64,000 nucleotides of DNA from Rhyzopertha dominica (Eukaryota > Arthropoda > Insecta > Coleoptera > Bostrichidae). The DNA lies in the NCBI GenBank assembly GCA_025024175.1, contig QCXZ01000086.1, positions 21,604,245 to 21,668,244 of the forward strand, written 5' to 3'. Every line of letters begins with the position of its first letter. Within the stretch, counting starts at the first letter, position 1. The notes under the pieces were generated by a model, which had not been told where the DNA came from, did not search any database, and saw only the letters and a program-made list of their open reading frames with translations. A program made the translations under genes and the position numbers. Positions 60,436-64,000 of the stretch are shown here, one piece after another.

Positions 60436-61367
60436 CGTAGAAATTCTCGGGCTCTTCGTACTTCCTCCTTGGTAAGATGTTTCAAATCGATGTTGAGCTG
60501 TGCCGGCGTTCTTGGCGTCTTCTGCGTGTCTTCCATATCCTCACNGGTGTTTATCCTCGTTACGGGAGTACATGTTGCCAAAAGATCTCCTTTTCTTATT
60601 GTCGTTCCCACAGGAGCGATGTTTGCAATCCTCACCGGCACCGTCTTGGAGGTCTTGATAAGCGTTCTTGCAACCAACAAGTGTTTGTGTGAGTCTTCAG
60701 TCGGTTCTACTAATCCAACGCAGCTCCCAAGATCGTTCCCCATCGCAGCGTTGATGATCTGCTCGCTGCTTCCTCTTATTCGGACGGTTTCACTAGCATA
60801 TAGCCTCACGCACCTTGCTTCGCCTCCAGGTGTTTCTAGCACGAAGCTCTCGTTTCCGATTTTCAGAATCCGCTCTTCTGGATCATATGCAAGTCCGTAC
60901 TTCCCTATCAGGTCCATCCCCATGATGAAATCGTCGTCAATGTCCGCCACCAATACCCTGTGACGTATACGAAGCTGCCCTAGTTCCACTTCAACCTCAG
61001 CTTCACCTATCGCCGGCGACGTTTCACCTGTCACTGTTCGCAGAAGAACCTTCTCCATCAGGGGTCTCACTGTCGGTGCGATGTTCTTCTTTATGATGGA
61101 AACCATAGCTCCAGTATCCACGGTCACTTGCGTCTTCTTTCCATTCACGGTTGTCATCATTGTGAGGCTATCCACGTTGTTGTGTCGTAGCAGGTTGACG
61201 GAAACAATCTTGGGGGCTTTGTCTTCTCGGGCAGTCGGTGTGCGCCCCGTAACACCGACTGTTTTTAGTTTTCCTGCTGCTGGCTTCCTCTTGACGCTGC
61301 AGGAAGTGACACCCTGCAGTCTCTCTTGAAGTGCCCGGTCTTTCCGCAGCGGTAGCAGGTCTGACAT
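60339..61367 (-). CDS. Retroelement protease and start of pol
   Basis: This frame is -1 relative to gag and overlaps its end by about 100 bases. It encodes a retropepsin with VDTGAMVSIIKK as active site and DDDFIMGMDLIGKYGL as the second conserved region, about residues 80-165. Next comes the linker to reverse transcriptase ending at CYQHVFAEPDTPMGKT, where the deletion begins. GGAAAAC at 61268-61274, two codons before the gag stop, could be the slip site; it is not a canonical heptamer. One N lies at 60545. Confidence 0.85.
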   Translation of the reverse strand: MSDLLPLRKDRALQERLQGVTSCSVKRKPAAGKLKTVGVTGRTPTAREDKAPKIVSVNLLRHNNVDSLTMMTTVNGKKTQVTVDTGAMVSIIKKNIAPTVRPLMEKVLLRTVTGETSPAIGEAEVEVELGQLRIRHRVLVADIDDDFIMGMDLIGKYGLAYDPEERILKIGNESFVLETPGGEARCVRLYASETVRIRGSSEQIINAAMGNDLGSCVGLVEPTEDSHKHLLVARTLIKTSKTVPVRIANIAPVGTTIRKGDLLATCTPVTRINTXEDMEDTQKTPRTPAQLNIDLKHLTKEEVRRAREFLRCYQHVFAEPDTPMGKTDNDLDGKRCLQKVRP

Positions 61368-62467
61368 CCGGCGGATTTATTCGCAGCTAGGAATTCTTTC
61401 AACTCCCGCATGATTGCTTTCAGTGAATCGGTCTCCTCTTCGACCTGTGTTCCACGTACCTTACACTGGCCCCAGTTGGCAGCTGAAGCCTTGTAAGCCG
61501 CCTCGATCTCCAAAGCTTTCCCTAGGGCTTCTCTCGTAGTGGTGTAAGTGGCTAGCAGCAAAGCGTTCCTCACAGTGTCATCTCTTACACCTTCGATAAA
61601 ACTCCGCGTTGCCAGCTCCTCCACAAGCTCAGTTGGGGCTGTCGGATATGCCAGATGCATAAGTTTCCTTACGTCCGCTTCGAAGTCTTGCAGGGTCTCA
61701 CCGACTTTTTGTTTACGGGTCTTCAGCTGGGTACGAAACAGCTGTTGTAGGTGCTGTTCTCCAAAATGCAATTCCAGTGCTGCAGTAAGCTTCTGGTAAT
61801 CACCCTTCTCTGCTTCGGGCAGCGTACGAAGTAAATCAAGAGCCGGTCCACGTAGAGCTACCACCAAAGCCATAACCTTTTCTTCATTACTCCAGTTATT
61901 TGCCTTTCCTGCCATTTCAAACTGCAGCTTGTAAGTCTCAAATGATGTGTGACCATCATAAGTTGGTGGTTTTATCTTGTTATTTCCAATAACTGGCGAA
62001 GACGTCATACCGTGGGTTTTCATTCTTTCCAGGTCTCTTTTTACTGTCAAAATTTCCTTTCCAAATTCTCCTTTCATGTGTAGAACTTTTTCTTCGAATT
62101 TATTGCAAAGTTTTTCCTCTACTTTGTTGACCTTTTCTTCGACAAGCTCCACTTTCTCTTCGACTGCATTCTGTGTAACTTTAAGCTCTTCTGTTACACT
62201 GTCGATCCGTTCTTCAATTTTATTTTGGCTTGTTCTGATTTCCTCTATTTCGGTTTTAAGTTGTTCTTGCACAGCCATTATTATTTTCTTCTTAATTTCT
62301 TCCTGTCCGATTTTGAATTCTGTCTTCATTTCTTCTTGTCCGGTTTTCATGTCCTCTTGACAGGCTTTTATCTGCTCTGTCATGTTTTCTTGCATTTTCT
62401 GCATCATTTGCATTAACTGTTCTAGTTGTGCTTCCATATTGGCCGATTGTCTTCTTGTTACTGGCAT
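61265..62467 (-). CDS. Gag polyprotein of the LTR retrotransposon
   Basis: Intact 400-residue frame from the ATG at 62467. The first 150 residues are a long charged coiled coil (repeats like EEMKTEFKIGQEEIKK). A capsid-like region follows (PPTYDGHTSFETYKLQFE, FRTQLKTRKQKVGETLQDF). A single CCHC zinc knuckle (CYRCGKTGHFKRDC) is near the C-terminus. This binds and packages the element RNA. With no stops or frameshifts, this part could still be expressed. Confidence 0.92.
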   Translation of the reverse strand: MPVTRRQSANMEAQLEQLMQMMQKMQENMTEQIKACQEDMKTGQEEMKTEFKIGQEEIKKKIIMAVQEQLKTEIEEIRTSQNKIEERIDSVTEELKVTQNAVEEKVELVEEKVNKVEEKLCNKFEEKVLHMKGEFGKEILTVKRDLERMKTHGMTSSPVIGNNKIKPPTYDGHTSFETYKLQFEMAGKANNWSNEEKVMALVVALRGPALDLLRTLPEAEKGDYQKLTAALELHFGEQHLQQLFRTQLKTRKQKVGETLQDFEADVRKLMHLAYPTAPTELVEELATRSFIEGVRDDTVRNALLLATYTTTREALGKALEIEAAYKASAANWGQCKVRGTQVEEETDSLKAIMRELKEFLAANKSAGCQTCYRCGKTGHFKRDCRVSLPAASRGSQQQEN

Positions 62468-62537
62468 AAACTAGAATTTTCTAAAACTTCTCCAAACACT
62501 GTCTATCCGGTCCGTAGAACACTCCAGAAATCCAAAA

Positions 62538-62554
62538 TCCCACTTCTGACACCA
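62538..62554 (-). other. Primer-binding site, tRNA-Leu
   Basis: Minus-strand TGGTGTCAGAAGTGGGA two bases inside the 5' LTR. It is complementary to the 3' end of insect tRNA-Leu (…TCCCACTTCTGACA plus CCA). Confidence 0.85.
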
Positions 62555-62556
62555 AT

Positions 62557-62994
62557 TGTTACGGAATTCGGGTTCGAAAATTCTGGATTTCTGATTTAAA
62601 ACACTTTATTTAACAGTTCTAAAACACTAACAAGCACTATTCACAATTACTTTAACAATTAACAAACTTTACTCAACTATACACTACTTTTAAAAACACT
62701 ACAGTTGTACTTATATCACTTTACAATACTTAAATCTCACTTTCCGTCACTTTCAAAACTCGCGCTCGTTCATAGACTGTCTAACTCCCCCACACTTCCG
62801 TCTCTGGCCGCTTATATATCCGCAGACTCCCCACTTACTTGGCGTGTCTGGCACATTCGCGAAGGCTCTCGATTTCGAACCTTCCTAGACTTTACTAGAG
62901 CCTTTCGAATAGATTAATCTCGAACACTCTAGCACGTCGGGTTGCCTGCCCACAGGCGTTGAGCGGGCCGTGATACCACTGACTCTGCGTTGCA
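62557..62994 (-). repeat. 5' LTR (relative to element)
   Basis: 438 bases, identical by eye to the other LTR. It is followed by the ATAT duplicate at 62995-62998. Confidence 0.93.
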
Positions 62995-62998
62995 ATAT

Positions 62999-64000
62999 CG
63001 TTGTCCCTTTATAATCCCGACTGTTGTATGGCGTATAATACTACTATTTTGGGCATTGTTGTCTTAAATAGAGGCGTCTCTTAGAGTTCTATGCTTGGGT
63101 CGCTGCTATTCATAATGTATGTATAACTCTAGGGGAGTTGAATGCTTACAACATTGCACCAGATTGGAATATGTCGATAATACGCAGTTACTTCACAATT
63201 TATCTCCGTAATCCGTATCGAAAGACCTTACGAATGTCAATCAAGATTTCACCATGCTTGTAGCTGCAGCAAATCGAATCATATTGCGTGATGTGTGGAA
63301 AACTAAAAAAATCATGTAATGGACTGGAATGAAAAAAAATATAGGTGTCATAATAGATAGTGAGTTAAGAATTAGAGGATTTGTGAATAAATAGCTGCTG
63401 ATTTAGTTAAACTTATTTTTAAAACGAACTCTCTCACCCCTAAATCGACATTAAATTTATGGTCGTTTTAACTCTAAAGGTTTTTAATGCCTAATTTTAA
63501 TCAGATTTCTGCATAATTTTAAACCAACCATTTGTTATTAGTGACCTCAAGCTCTAAAGTCCTTTTATGCATTTTATTCACCATGCTGGTTGCAATCTAA
63601 AAATAAAATATCGCTCAATATCACCAAAAGCATTTGTTATAAAACTTTACGAAACATCTTTGACTACTGAAATCTGCAGGCATTAGCAGTAAATTTTGCA
63701 GCGTTATTAAATAAGATGTAGACCGACAATTTAATTATACACACAATATAAATTGTTATGCGGGTATTATTTCATGATCGGGTGAATCTAATTCTGGCAA
63801 CGTCAGTAAGTCGACTTGTACGACATTCTTTTCTGTGGCATAAAAATATTTTCTGTTTTTAGGTTTAATGAGATATGCATAGCTTAGATTTCTAAAGCAA
63901 GCAATATCGGCACCCGCTACTAAAATATGAACTCATAGATAATTTCACTAAATTTAGACATTATGGAATTTTGGATCAGAAACCGTGATCCCATTAGACA
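62999..64000. other. GPCR intron continues, no gene seen
   Basis: AT-rich sequence to the window end. No further GPCR exon was recognised. Confidence 0.45.

Larger units (their letters stand above)
59424..62994 (-). mobile_element. Ty3/Gypsy-type LTR retrotransposon, internally deleted, recent
   Basis: Two 438-base LTRs (59424-59861 and 62557-62994) enclose 2.7 kb of coding sequence on the minus strand. They start TG and end CA, and ATAT duplicates flank the whole insertion. Order on the minus strand is 5' LTR, primer site, gag, protease, then fragments of pol, polypurine tract and 3' LTR. The reverse transcriptase, RNase H and catalytic core of integrase are missing, so the copy cannot move by itself. 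The two LTRs look the same base for base, so insertion is very recent. The insertion lies in the GPCR intron. Confidence 0.93.

Overview
The window is nuclear DNA of a holometabolous insect, most likely a beetle. The genes are split by short GT-AG introns, and the set is typical of insects: MON2, NT5DC1, thymine DNA glycosylase, RNF11, an activin-type TGF-beta ligand and a vitellogenin. The AT-rich spaces between and inside genes are full of Tc1/mariner, foldback, pogo-like, LINE and LTR elements. The beetle assignment is inference from protein similarity and repeat content. Nothing bacterial or operonic was seen. One 100-base assembly gap lies at 28167-28266.

Layout, left to right. 1-6.4 kb is repeat-rich and holds a nested palindrome and a dead DD41D mariner. 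6.49-7.28 kb carries a small four-exon gene for a secreted cysteine-rich (EB-module) protein. 9.29-19.84 kb (+) is a complete 13-exon MON2 gene whose introns have collected several palindromic elements. 20.76-23.41 kb (-) is a four-exon, four-transmembrane protein gene. 25.74-27.14 kb (+) is an intronless NT5DC1 gene. 27.64-28.1 kb (-) is the 3' end of an acetyl-CoA acetyltransferase cut off by the gap. 28.7-32.8 kb is repeats. 33.28-40.43 kb (-) is a five-exon thymine DNA glycosylase with a LINE remnant in one intron. 41.75-42.24 kb (+) is RNF11. 42.3-47 kb is repeats and degenerate transposase. 47.02-48.44 kb (+) is an activin/dawdle-like ligand. 50.02-55.45 kb (-) is a complete vitellogenin, head-to-head with the first exon of a peptide-type GPCR at 56.0 kb (+). 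A broken Tc1-like element and a very young, internally deleted Ty3/Gypsy-type LTR retrotransposon fill 57.2-63 kb.

The host genes do not form a pathway. They are unrelated neighbours: Golgi/endosome trafficking (MON2), DNA repair (TDG), ubiquitin ligation (RNF11), signalling (TGF-beta, GPCR), metabolism (thiolase, NT5DC1) and yolk provision (vitellogenin). Exon joins were checked by reading frame. MON2, TDG, vitellogenin, the TGF-beta ligand, the EB gene and the four-TM gene all give uninterrupted frames divisible by three. MON2 does so only after one likely single-base assembly insertion is removed.

The most notable items are the unrecognised EB-module gene, the doubly deleted LTR element with apparently identical LTRs, a three-copy foldback family, a stray copy of a MON2 exon 4 kb downstream of MON2, a possible 34-nt intron, and an RNF11 without its PPxY motif.
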